From positions 1-8,779 of the forward strand of contig JALUTJ010000421.1 of the NCBI GenBank assembly GCA_027057985.1: DNA of 8,779 bases, read 5' to 3'. The position numbers and the translations under genes are program-made. Below, in pieces: positions 1-6,023 of this stretch (positions are counted from its first letter, which is position 1; every line of letters starts with the position of its first letter). Below the pieces are notes generated by a model, which made no database searches, had not been told where the DNA came from, and worked only from the letters and a program-made list of their open reading frames with translations. The stretch comes from Chromatiales bacterium (lineage in GTDB: Bacteria; Pseudomonadota; Gammaproteobacteria; UBA6429; Thiohalophilaceae).

Positions 1-2198
1 ACCTTAACCAGACCACCCCTGGCAAGGTCGCCAAACAACAGGTTTTCAGCCAGGGGTTTTTTCAGTTTTTCCTGGATTACACGTGCCATCGGTCGTGCGC
101 CCATGACTGGATCATAGCCCTTGATAGCCAGCCAGGTACGTACTTCATCATCGAACTGCAGGGTCACGCCCTTCTCTTCCAGCTGGTGTTCAAATTCAAA
201 CAGGAACTTATCGACCACATGCGCAATCATGTCCTGGCTCAGTTGCCTGAACTGAATAATGCCATCGAGGCGGTTGCGGAATTCCGGCGAGAACTGCTTC
301 TTGATGGATTCCATGCCGTCGCTGGAATGATCCTGGGTGGCAAAGCCCATGGAAGCACGGCTAAGCTGATCAGCACCGGCATTGGTGGTCATGATAATAA
401 TCACATTGCGGAAATCCGCCTTGCGTCCATTATTATCGGTCAGCGTACCATGATCCATCACCTGCAGCAGCAGGTTGAAAACTTCCGGGTGCGCCTTTTC
501 AATTTCATCCAGCAGTAATACCGCGTGAGGATGCTTGTTGATTTCCTCGGTCAGGAGCCCCCCCTGATCGAAACCAACATAACCCGGCGGTGCACCAATC
601 AGTCGGGATACCGTATGCCGTTCCATATATTCCGACATATCGAAACGAATCAACTCGATCCCCATGATTTTTGCCAGTTGCCGCGTCACTTCGGTTTTAC
701 CTACGCCAGTGGGGCCAGCAAAGAGGAAAGAGCCAATGGGCTTGTCTTCATGTCCAAGCCCGGCGCGGGATAACTTGATCGCCGTGCTCAGGCTGTCGAT
801 GGCCTCGTCCTGGCCAAATATGACCAGTTTGAGATTACGTTCCAGGTTCTTCAGTGTATCCATGTCATCCGTGGAAACGGATTTTGGTGGAATCCGCGCA
901 ATCTTTGCCACAATACTCTCGATTTCCTTGATACCAATGGTTTTCTTGCGCTTCGAGCTCGGTTGCAGTTGCTGGTAGGCACCGGCTTCATCAATCACGT
1001 CAATCGCCTTGTCCGGCAGGTGGCGATCATTGATATAGCGTTCCGCCAGTTCCGCTGCACCACGCAGGGCTGGCTGAGTATATTTCACATCATGATGCTG
1101 CTCGAAACGGGGCTTGAGGCCCTGCAGAATCTGTACACACTCTTCCACGGTTGGCTCGGGCACATCGATCTTCTGAAAACGCCGTGCCAGGGCACGATCT
1201 TTTTCAAAAATACCGCGGTATTCCTGATAAGTGGTCGAACCAATACACTTGAGCTCACCATTGGAGAGCATGGGCTTGATCAGGTTAGACGCATCCATGG
1301 CACCACCCGAAGCCGCTCCTGCTCCGATAATACTATGAATCTCGTCGATAAAGAGGATGGCATGCTTTTCCTTGCGCAGTTGCTGCATCACCGCCTTGAA
1401 GCGTTTTTCAAAATCACCCCGGTACTTGGTACCAGCCAGCAAGGCACCCAGGTCCAGCGAGTAAATCACGGCATCCTTGATAATATCAGGCACTTCACCA
1501 TCCACCACGCGCTTGGCCAGCCCCTCGGCCAGGGCAGTTTTACCAACACCGGCTTCACCCACAAACAGCGGGTTGTTCTTGCGTCGGCGGCACAGCACCT
1601 GGATAGTGCGTTCAATTTCATCGGCACGGCCAATCAGCGGATCTATACGACCATTTTCAGCCTGCTCATTGAGATTGGTGGTATAAAGCAGTAACGGGTT
1701 CTGGGAATTCGATTCCTGCTCTTCTTCTGAGAATTCGAGTTCCTCATCCATTTCTTCATCAGAAGACAGGCGGTTAATACCATGCGAGAGATAATTGACG
1801 ACATCCAGCCGGGTAATATCCTGTTTCTTGAGAAAATAGACCGCCTGTGATTCCTGCTCACTGAAAATTGCGACCAGTACATTGGCAGCAGAGACTTCCT
1901 GCTTGCCGGAAGACTGCACATGAAACACTGCCCGCTGCAGGACACGCTGGAATCCCAGCGTAGGCTGTGTATCGCGCTCATCATCCGGCGGTAATAAAGG
2001 AACGGTTTCTTCCAGGAAAAGATTCAGCTCATCTTTGAGTGCCGGAATATCCGCACCACAGGCCAGCAGAATATCACGGGAGACATGGTTGTCCAGCAAA
2101 GCCAGCAACAGGTGCTCCACGGTCATAAATTCATGGTTATTGGCCCGGGCATCACGAAATGCCTGATTCAGGGTTTGCTCTAGTTCTTTATCCAACAT
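1..2198 (-). CDS. clpA: ATP-dependent Clp protease ATP-binding subunit ClpA (3' end cut by window edge)
   Basis: AAA+ unfoldase that forms a hexamer, binds substrates directly or through ClpS, and threads them into the ClpP peptidase in the cytoplasm. The 732 codons seen start MLDKELEQTL. Domains in order: N-terminal Clp repeat domain (about 1-145), an acidic linker (D147-E162, 11 of 16 residues D or E), the D1 AAA module with Walker A GEAGVGKT at 214-221 and a DEIH Walker B, then the D2 module with Walker A GPTGVGKT at 495-502, a GYVG pore loop and a DEIEKAHP Walker B. The ClpP-docking tripeptide is M617-G618-F619, fitting the family [LIVMP]-G-[FL] motif (E. coli has IGL at the same numbers). 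E. coli ClpA has 758 residues, so only about 25 codons are missing beyond position 1. The ATG at 2198 is supported by AAGAAGGTGA upstream. It lies 21 nt after the clpS stop, so co-transcription is likely. Identification is very secure. Confidence 0.98.
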   Translation of the reverse strand, partial: MLDKELEQTLNQAFRDARANNHEFMTVEHLLLALLDNHVSRDILLACGADIPALKDELNLFLEETVPLLPPDDERDTQPTLGFQRVLQRAVFHVQSSGKQEVSAANVLVAIFSEQESQAVYFLKKQDITRLDVVNYLSHGINRLSSDEEMDEELEFSEEEQESNSQNPLLLYTTNLNEQAENGRIDPLIGRADEIERTIQVLCRRRKNNPLFVGEAGVGKTALAEGLAKRVVDGEVPDIIKDAVIYSLDLGALLAGTKYRGDFEKRFKAVMQQLRKEKHAILFIDEIHSIIGAGAASGGAMDASNLIKPMLSNGELKCIGSTTYQEYRGIFEKDRALARRFQKIDVPEPTVEECVQILQGLKPRFEQHHDVKYTQPALRGAAELAERYINDRHLPDKAIDVIDEAGAYQQLQPSSKRKKTIGIKEIESIVAKIARIPPKSVSTDDMDTLKNLERNLKLVIFGQDEAIDSLSTAIKLSRAGLGHEDKPIGSFLFAGPTGVGKTEVTRQLAKIMGIELIRFDMSEYMERHTVSRLIGAPPGYVGFDQGGLLTEEINKHPHAVLLLDEIEKAHPEVFNLLLQVMDHGTLTDNNGRKADFRNVIIIMTTNAGADQLSRASMGFATQDHSSDGMESIKKQFSPEFRNRLDGIIQFRQLSQDMIAHVVDKFLFEFEHQLEEKGVTLQFDDEVRTWLAIKGYDPVMGARPMARVIQEKLKKPLAENLLFGDLARGGLVK

Positions 2199-2219
2199 CC
2201 TGGGGTCACCTTCTTAAGT

Positions 2220-2555
2220 TCAGGAATCGATTTCCATCGTACACAGCAACGGGTGCTCATTCTGCCTCGAATACTCGTTAACCTGCTCAACTTTTGTCTC
2301 GGCCACATCACGAGTATAGACGCCACAGACGCCCTTGCCTTTAGTATGCACGTTCAGCATCACATTCGTGGCTTTTTCTCGTGGTAGATTAAAGAAAACT
2401 TCCAGGATATGAACCACAAAATCCATGGGGGTATAGTCATCATTAAGCAGAATGACCTTGTACATGGGTGGTTTTTTCAGCTTGGGACGCGCTTCCTCGA
2501 CAGCGAGGTCGTCATTGAAGTCGTCCCCGGGAATTTGTTGTAACTCTTTGCTCAT
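2220..2555 (-). CDS. clpS: ATP-dependent Clp protease adaptor ClpS
   Basis: Small cytoplasmic adaptor that binds the ClpA N-domain and delivers N-end-rule substrates to ClpAP while inhibiting degradation of other ClpA substrates. The 111 residues compare with 106 in E. coli. The flexible acidic N-terminal arm (about 1-25) is followed by the folded domain, beginning [20 protein letters not shown]. It keeps the NDDYTPM segment that lines the N-degron pocket, the [10 protein letters not shown] helix with the conserved pocket histidine, and the C-terminal HPLLCTME strand. The start ATG is preceded by GAGGA at 2558-2562; the spacing is short, but the next in-frame ATG would remove the whole N-terminal arm. 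It is the first gene of the clpS-clpA unit and is transcribed divergently from cspD, the arrangement known from E. coli and Pseudomonas. Confidence 0.98.
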   Translation of the reverse strand: MSKELQQIPGDDFNDDLAVEEARPKLKKPPMYKVILLNDDYTPMDFVVHILEVFFNLPREKATNVMLNVHTKGKGVCGVYTRDVAETKVEQVNEYSRQNEHPLLCTMEIDS

Positions 2556-2599
2556 AGTCCTCGATTCTAACTGATAAAAAACTTTTTTGTGATCTCTGT

Positions 2600-2605
2600 A
2601 TTATA
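2600..2605 (-). promoter_or_regulatory. Probable clpS-clpA promoter
   Basis: Reading leftward, a perfect TATAAT occupies 2605-2600. A TGCACA box (four of six matches to TTGACA) at 2627-2622 lies 16 nt upstream. Transcription would begin near 2593, giving a leader of roughly 40 nt before the clpS ATG. This is inferred from consensus matching only; the surroundings are AT-rich, so chance -10 matches are possible. Confidence 0.5.
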
Positions 2606-2620
2606 TTTGCTGAATATAAT
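2600..2620. repeat. Perfect inverted repeat in the clpS/cspD divergent control region
   Basis: ATTATATT at 2600-2607 is the exact reverse complement of AATATAAT at 2613-2620, with the 5-nt spacer TGCTG between them. Each arm holds a TATAAT hexamer on one strand, leftward at 2605-2600 and rightward at 2615-2620, so the two -10 boxes are 9 bp apart, back to back. It may be an operator for a dimeric regulator or paired divergent promoters; the sequence alone does not decide. Confidence 0.75.
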
Positions 2621-2630
2621 TTGTGCACTT

Positions 2631-2658
2631 TTGAAAAAATTGTCTATATTAATACCAT
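2631..2658 (+). promoter_or_regulatory. Candidate cspD promoter
   Basis: TTGAAA at 2631-2636 and TACCAT at 2653-2658, separated by 16 nt, form the best-spaced -35/-10 pair reading toward cspD. A start near 2665 would leave a leader of about 115 nt. The alternative is the perfect TATAAT at 2615-2620, which has no convincing -35 box at 15-18 nt; its leader would be about 150 nt. I cannot choose between them. Confidence 0.35.
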
Positions 2659-2663
2659 AGTCC

Positions 2664-2721
2664 CAGGTTCAAGGGGGGTGAGGATTTTATTCACAATTTC
2701 TGTGGATATTCACTCAACCTG
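2664..2721 (+). repeat. Inverted repeat and imperfect direct repeat in the cspD leader
   Basis: CAGGTT at 2664-2669 is the exact reverse complement of AACCTG at 2716-2721. Between them lie a G-rich stretch (2673-2678) and two related elements: GGATTTTATTCAC at 2682-2694 and GGATATTCAC at 2704-2713, which differ by a 3-nt insertion. If transcribed, the 6-bp arms could close a long-range stem in the cspD 5' leader. The arms are short, so any structural role is tentative. Confidence 0.35.
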
Positions 2722-2778
2722 TTTTGAAATGTAGTGGCTCAAACGATGTTTTTCAATGACACGGAGGCTAGGAAGCGA

Positions 2779-3015
2779 ATGTCTATCGGTACAGTAAAGT
2801 GGTTCAGCAATAGTAAAGGTTACGGGTTTATTTCACCTACAGAAGGTGGCGAAGATATTTTCGCCCATTTCTCGGTGATTTCCATGGAAGGTTACAAAAC
2901 CCTGAAAAAAGGACAGGTCGTAGAGTATGAGGTGACCGCCGGCCCCAAGGGGCAGCATGCAACAGCTATCAGGCCAAGCATCGACGATAAACCTGAAAAC
3001 GATACTCAACACTAA
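2779..3015 (+). CDS. cspD: Cold-shock-like protein CspD
   Basis: Single cold-shock domain protein of 78 residues (E. coli CspD has 74). CspD binds single-stranded DNA or RNA and, in E. coli, is a stationary-phase inhibitor of replication rather than a cold-induced protein. The five-stranded OB fold starts at MSIGTVKWFSNSKGYGFI, which contains RNP1 (KGYGFI), followed by RNP2 (DIFAHFS). The CspD assignment over other Csp proteins rests on the GGGEDIFAHFS and GPKGQHA segments and on divergence from clpS. I chose the ATG at 2779: it matches the family N-terminus and has GGAGG at 2763-2767 and AGGA at 2770-2773 upstream. A GTG at 2734 is in frame but would add 15 residues with no family counterpart. 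An intrinsic terminator follows. Confidence 0.95.
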   Translation: MSIGTVKWFSNSKGYGFISPTEGGEDIFAHFSVISMEGYKTLKKGQVVEYEVTAGPKGQHATAIRPSIDDKPENDTQH

Positions 3016-3039
3016 CCTTGTTACTTTTCTTTTACCTGT

Positions 3040-3072
3040 AATACCCCGCTATTTCTGACGGGGTATTTTTTT
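3040..3072 (+). terminator. Intrinsic terminator of cspD
   Basis: AATACCCCG at 3040-3048 pairs perfectly with CGGGGTATT at 3059-3067 around a 10-nt loop, and the run of T continues to 3072. It begins 25 nt after the cspD stop codon and precedes the rluE operon promoter, so cspD is probably a single-gene transcript. Confidence 0.9.
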
Positions 3073-3122
3073 GTCAAAAAATACAATAACAGGATAAGAC
3101 AAGACATAAAGCTCTGCCTCAG

Positions 3123-3131
3123 TGTTACAAT
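3123..3131 (+). promoter_or_regulatory. Probable extended -10 promoter of the rluE operon
   Basis: TGTTACAAT carries the TG of an extended -10 plus TACAAT (five of six matches). A weak AAGACA at 3101-3106 lies 19 nt upstream. Transcription would start near 3138, about 40 nt before rluE. A second candidate is TTGTCA at 3071-3076 with GATAAG at 3093-3098 (16-nt spacing), whose -35 box touches the T-run of the cspD terminator. Both are consensus inferences. Confidence 0.5.
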
Positions 3132-3176
3132 GGCTTGCCCAAATCAAATAACAAGACTATAAATCTGCTCGAAGCC

Positions 3177-3842
3177 ATGCCCCTGATTCTGTTTAACAAG
3201 CCCTATGGTGTTATCAGCCAGTTCAGTAAACACGAGAAACATCGTAGTCTGGCAGAATTTATTTCTGAGAAAGGTTTTTACCCGGCTGGTCGACTCGATC
3301 ATGATAGTGAAGGCCTGTTAATCCTGACAGATGAAGGTGCCGTTCAGCATATTCTCAGTCACCCGCGCCACAAGCTGGCAAAAACCTACTGGGTACAGGT
3401 TGAAGGTGAGATAACCGACGCGGCACTGGCTCAGCTGGAACAAGGGGTCGAGTTAAAAGACGGGCTGACTCGCCCTGCACATGCCAGTCAGATTGAAGTA
3501 CCCGAACTATGGCCACGCAATCCACCGGTACGTTACCGTGCAGCAATCCCGACAAGCTGGATTGAACTGATAATCAGCGAAGGTAAAAATCGACAGGTAC
3601 GGCGTATGACCGCGGCGGTCGGCTTTCCTACCCTGCGACTGGTGCGTTATGCCATTGGCGAGTGGAACATCGATGGCTTATCCCCCGGACAATGGCGTAA
3701 AATCCCGACTCCACCACAACTGGTTGAACAGGCAAATGCAAAGAAACTACTGGGCACCCCACGTCACCGTGGCCGCCATTATCGAAAAAAACGGGCAGTT
3801 TCTGCTCATCGAAGAAAACGTCAACGGGGAAAAGGTCATTAA
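3177..3842 (+). CDS. rluE: 23S rRNA pseudouridine synthase RluE
   Basis: RsuA-family pseudouridine synthase; the E. coli enzyme modifies U2457 of 23S rRNA. The 221 residues begin directly at the catalytic domain (MPLILFNKPYGV), without the roughly 38-residue basic extension that precedes this point in E. coli. The catalytic motif GRLDHDSEGLL puts the nucleophilic aspartate at D41; KTYWVQVEG, LWPRNPP, IPTSW and GKNRQVRRM (136-144) are further family blocks. The recognisable domain ends near GQWRKI (171-176); E. coli RluE stops at about this point. Here the frame continues 45 residues, the last 35 overlapping nudJ, and residues 193-221 are very basic (13 K/R of 29). The ATG at 3177 has only a weak GAAG upstream; an in-frame TTG at 3135 is possible but adds no conserved sequence. 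RluE rather than RluB/RsuA is favoured by length, lack of an S4 domain, and the nudJ-mnmA neighbours. Confidence 0.93.
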   Translation: MPLILFNKPYGVISQFSKHEKHRSLAEFISEKGFYPAGRLDHDSEGLLILTDEGAVQHILSHPRHKLAKTYWVQVEGEITDAALAQLEQGVELKDGLTRPAHASQIEVPELWPRNPPVRYRAAIPTSWIELIISEGKNRQVRRMTAAVGFPTLRLVRYAIGEWNIDGLSPGQWRKIPTPPQLVEQANAKKLLGTPRHRGRHYRKKRAVSAHRRKRQRGKGH

Positions 3843-4185
3843 TCAGCCCGCGGGGCATCTTGATGATCATGAAACCCTGCTCGATGCAGTAATTCGTGAA
3901 ACTCGCGAAGAAACCCGCTGGGAATTTATACCAGAATATATCAGTGGTATTTACCGCTGGGTACATGATAACGGTGAAACCTACCTGCGGATCTGTTATG
4001 CCGGCAGGGTAACGAAAGAAGATAAGACACTTTCACTGGATACGGGTATTGAAGGAACAACCTGGCTCAGTGAAACAGATCTACGCACACGGGCTAACCT
4101 GCGCAGTCCACTGGTGTTAAAATGTATCGAAGATTATACCCGCGGACAACGTTTCCCGCTTAACCTTATCCAGGACGTACAGTAA
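3736..4185 (+). CDS. nudJ: Nudix phosphatase NudJ
   Basis: Nudix hydrolase; in E. coli NudJ hydrolyses nucleoside tri- and diphosphates and the thiamin precursor HMP-PP. The 149 residues compare with 153 in E. coli. The family N-terminus is [21 protein letters not shown], followed by NQPAGHL and the Nudix box at 40-62. The box keeps G40, E46, R54-E55 and the metal-binding E58-E59, but position 61, normally glycine, is arginine, and the aliphatic position 56 is threonine. The C-terminal NLRSPLV segment also matches NudJ. The ATG at 3736 was chosen because it sits a few residues before the conserved HVTVA strand; AGG at 3730-3732 is a weak ribosome site, so translation may be coupled to rluE, which overlaps by 107 nt in another frame. 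An upstream in-frame ATG at 3649 lies deep inside rluE and is unlikely. mnmA follows after 5 nt. Confidence 0.94.
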   Translation: MQRNYWAPHVTVAAIIEKNGQFLLIEENVNGEKVINQPAGHLDDHETLLDAVIRETREETRWEFIPEYISGIYRWVHDNGETYLRICYAGRVTKEDKTLSLDTGIEGTTWLSETDLRTRANLRSPLVLKCIEDYTRGQRFPLNLIQDVQ

Positions 4186-4190
4186 AGCCA

Positions 4191-5288
4191 ATGTCGAAAC
4201 AAGCATCCCAGATTTATGTCGGCATGTCCGGCGGCGTGGATTCCTCCGTCGCAGCCCTGCTATTACAGCAACAGGGTTATGATATTCATGGTCTTTTTAT
4301 GAAGAACTGGGAAGGTGATGATAGCAGCGACTATTGTGCCGCAGAGGAAGACCTGGCAGATGCCCGCAAGGTTTGCGATACACTGGGTATTCCACTGACT
4401 GGTGTCAACTTTTCCGATCAGTACTGGGAACGGGTGTTTGAATATTTTTTACAGGAATACGCCGCTGGCCGAACACCCAACCCGGATATTCTCTGTAACA
4501 AGGAAATCAAGTTCAAGGCATTTTTAAATTATGCACTTGATCAGGGTGCTGAAAAAATCGCTACCGGTCATTATGCCCGTATAGATGAAAAAGAAGGTCG
4601 CTACCGTTTACTAAAAGGGCTCGATCACAACAAGGATCAGACCTATTTTCTATACACCCTGGGCCAGGAACAACTGAGTAAGAGCCTGTTTCCGATTGGT
4701 GAGCTTGAAAAACCGGTAGTAAGAAAGCTTGCAGAAGAAAACCAGCTCATCACTTATAACAAGAAAGACAGCACCGGTATCTGTTTTATCGGTGAGCGTG
4801 ACTTCAAGGCCTTCCTGCAACGCTATCTGCCCGCCCAGCCCGGCGAAATGCAGACTCCCGAAGGCCAGCTTGTTGGCAGGCATGATGGCCTGATGTATTA
4901 CACCCTGGGACAAAGACAGGGACTGGGCATCGGTGGCCTCAAAGGTTTTAGTGATACACCCTGGTATGTTGCCGACAAGGATCTAAAAAATAATGTCCTT
5001 ATCGTGGTTCAGGGCAATGAACACCCCCTGCTCCACCATCTCGCCTGTCGTGCCGAAGATATGCACTGGGTCAGTGGCGAAGCACCGGGAACCAGCTTTA
5101 AATGCAGTGCCAAAACACGTTATCGCCAGCAGGATGCCGCCTGTCATGTTGAATATGATAGTGACAATGGCAACTGGAAAATTACCTTTGAACAACCGCA
5201 ATGGGCAATTACTCCCGGACAGGCCATCGTCTTCTACCAGGGCGAAGAATGTCTGGGTGGTGGCACCATTATCAGTAATACAATCTGA
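4191..5288 (+). CDS. mnmA: tRNA-specific 2-thiouridylase MnmA
   Basis: Cytoplasmic enzyme that adenylates and thiolates U34 of tRNA-Lys, -Glu and -Gln to give the 2-thio group, taking sulfur from the IscS/TusABCDE relay. The 365 residues compare with 368 in E. coli. The ATP pyrophosphatase loop SGGVDS is at 13-18. The two catalytic cysteines are C102 (in [12 protein letters not shown]) and C198 (in [13 protein letters not shown]). The conserved TGHYAR, DQTYFL and [13 protein letters not shown] blocks are all present, then the C-terminal beta barrel ending in [18 protein letters not shown]. The ribosome site is weak; the 5-nt gap after nudJ suggests translational coupling. The mnmA-hflD pairing is conserved across gammaproteobacteria. 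It appears intact. Confidence 0.99.
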   Translation: MSKQASQIYVGMSGGVDSSVAALLLQQQGYDIHGLFMKNWEGDDSSDYCAAEEDLADARKVCDTLGIPLTGVNFSDQYWERVFEYFLQEYAAGRTPNPDILCNKEIKFKAFLNYALDQGAEKIATGHYARIDEKEGRYRLLKGLDHNKDQTYFLYTLGQEQLSKSLFPIGELEKPVVRKLAEENQLITYNKKDSTGICFIGERDFKAFLQRYLPAQPGEMQTPEGQLVGRHDGLMYYTLGQRQGLGIGGLKGFSDTPWYVADKDLKNNVLIVVQGNEHPLLHHLACRAEDMHWVSGEAPGTSFKCSAKTRYRQQDAACHVEYDSDNGNWKITFEQPQWAITPGQAIVFYQGEECLGGGTIISNTI

Positions 5289-5303
5289 GTAAAGCATAAA
5301 GAC

Positions 5304-5933
5304 ATGGACAATTTTGAATCCCGAACTCTTGCACTTGCCGGTGTATTTCGTGCCGCAGCACTCGCCGATACGCTGGCGAATCACGGCAGTATCGAAGAAG
5401 CAGAACTTGGCAGCAGCATCGAGAGTATTTTTATGACCGACCCGGAGAGTGTTATCGAGGTTTATGGATCGGTGAAGAAACTGCACACCGGTTTAACCAC
5501 CCTGGTGCAGCAACTGGGCAAGGACAGTCGCAGTCGCAATATCGATATTGCTCGTTATGTTGTCAGCATGCTGTTTCTTGAAAGGCAGCTGAACAAAAAT
5601 ACCTCCATGCTCGATACCCTGGCTTCCGGCATCGAAGTAGCAGAAAAACAGGCCGAACATTTTTCACTCACGCATGAAAACGTCATTGCCAATCTTGCCG
5701 ATCTTTATACCCGCACCATCAGCCAGCTTGGCCATCGTATCATGGTCAATGGTGAGCAGCATTACCTCACCACCACGGCCATTTCCAACAAGATCCGCAC
5801 CGTGTTACTGGCCGGAATCCGCAGTGCTGTCCTCTGGCAACAACTGGGAGGTCGCCGCTGGCATATCCTGCTACAGCGCCGCAGATATGTCGAGACTGCT
5901 CAAAATTTCATCAATCACTGCGAGCTGGATTAA
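5304..5933 (+). CDS. hflD: High-frequency lysogenization protein HflD homologue
   Basis: Orthologue of E. coli HflD (213 residues; 209 here), a peripheral inner-membrane protein that binds phage lambda CII and lowers lysogenization; its role for the host itself is unclear. The protein is largely helical with no predicted membrane span or signal peptide. Family blocks seen are TLALAGVFRAAALADTLANHG at the start, ARYVVSMLFLERQL in the middle, and ISQLGHRIMV and RTVLLAGIRSAVLWQQLGG near the end. The ATG at 5304 follows the mnmA stop by 15 nt with no strong ribosome site, in keeping with coupled expression from the operon. In enterics the next gene is purB; here acnA comes between. Confidence 0.95.
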   Translation: MDNFESRTLALAGVFRAAALADTLANHGSIEEAELGSSIESIFMTDPESVIEVYGSVKKLHTGLTTLVQQLGKDSRSRNIDIARYVVSMLFLERQLNKNTSMLDTLASGIEVAEKQAEHFSLTHENVIANLADLYTRTISQLGHRIMVNGEQHYLTTTAISNKIRTVLLAGIRSAVLWQQLGGRRWHILLQRRRYVETAQNFINHCELD

Positions 5934-5954
5934 ATAGCCCGATAAAAAATTCCC

Positions 5955-5984
5955 CTCACATCGAAGGCGCAACAAGGCTATAAT
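5955..5984 (+). promoter_or_regulatory. Probable internal promoter for acnA(-purB)
   Basis: A perfect TATAAT lies at 5979-5984 with CTCACA (four of six to TTGACA) at 5955-5960, 18 nt upstream. Transcription from about 5991 would leave a leader of roughly 33 nt before acnA. The -10 box sits in a 5-bp dyad (see the next entry). The 90-nt gap between hflD and acnA, the largest in the operon, supports a separate control point. I see no intrinsic terminator in the gap, so readthrough from hflD is also likely. Confidence 0.6.
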
Positions 5985-5988
5985 AGCC
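5976..5988. repeat. Dyad over the acnA -10 box
   Basis: GGCTA at 5976-5980 is the reverse complement of TAGCC at 5984-5988, with TAA between. The arms flank and overlap the TATAAT. This could be a small operator, but 5-bp arms may arise by chance. Confidence 0.35.
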
Positions 5989-6023
5989 GATTCGTGATTC
6001 AAGAATGACAACAGGAACAGAAC

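Noticed and set aside
346..350. Apparent loss of the ClpA IGL loop, read here as MGF, suggesting no ClpP docking
   Set aside because: The family motif is [LIVMP]-G-[FL], so MGF is acceptable, and the loop is at the same residue numbers as in E. coli.
186..1694. Long open frames on the plus strand opposite clpA
   Set aside because: They are antisense shadows of clpA with no recognisable domain; the minus-strand frame gives a full ClpA with both Walker pairs.
2734..2778. GTG start giving CspD a 15-residue N-terminal extension
   Set aside because: Cold-shock domain proteins start just before GTVKWF. The ATG at 2779 fits the family and has GGAGG and AGGA upstream; the extension has no counterpart.
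3130..3162. Ten-codon ORF (MACPNQITRL) ahead of rluE, possibly a leader peptide
   Set aside because: Its ATG overlaps the probable extended -10 box and lies upstream of the expected transcription start; it has no ribosome site and no attenuator follows.
3649..3735. Upstream ATG that would extend NudJ by 29 residues
   Set aside because: It lies inside the conserved part of rluE, and the extra residues are rluE read out of frame. Family length and the HVTVA strand favour the ATG at 3736.
4983..5486. A 167-codon open frame on the minus strand over the mnmA-hflD junction
   Set aside because: It is antisense to two well-supported genes, crosses their junction and resembles no known family.
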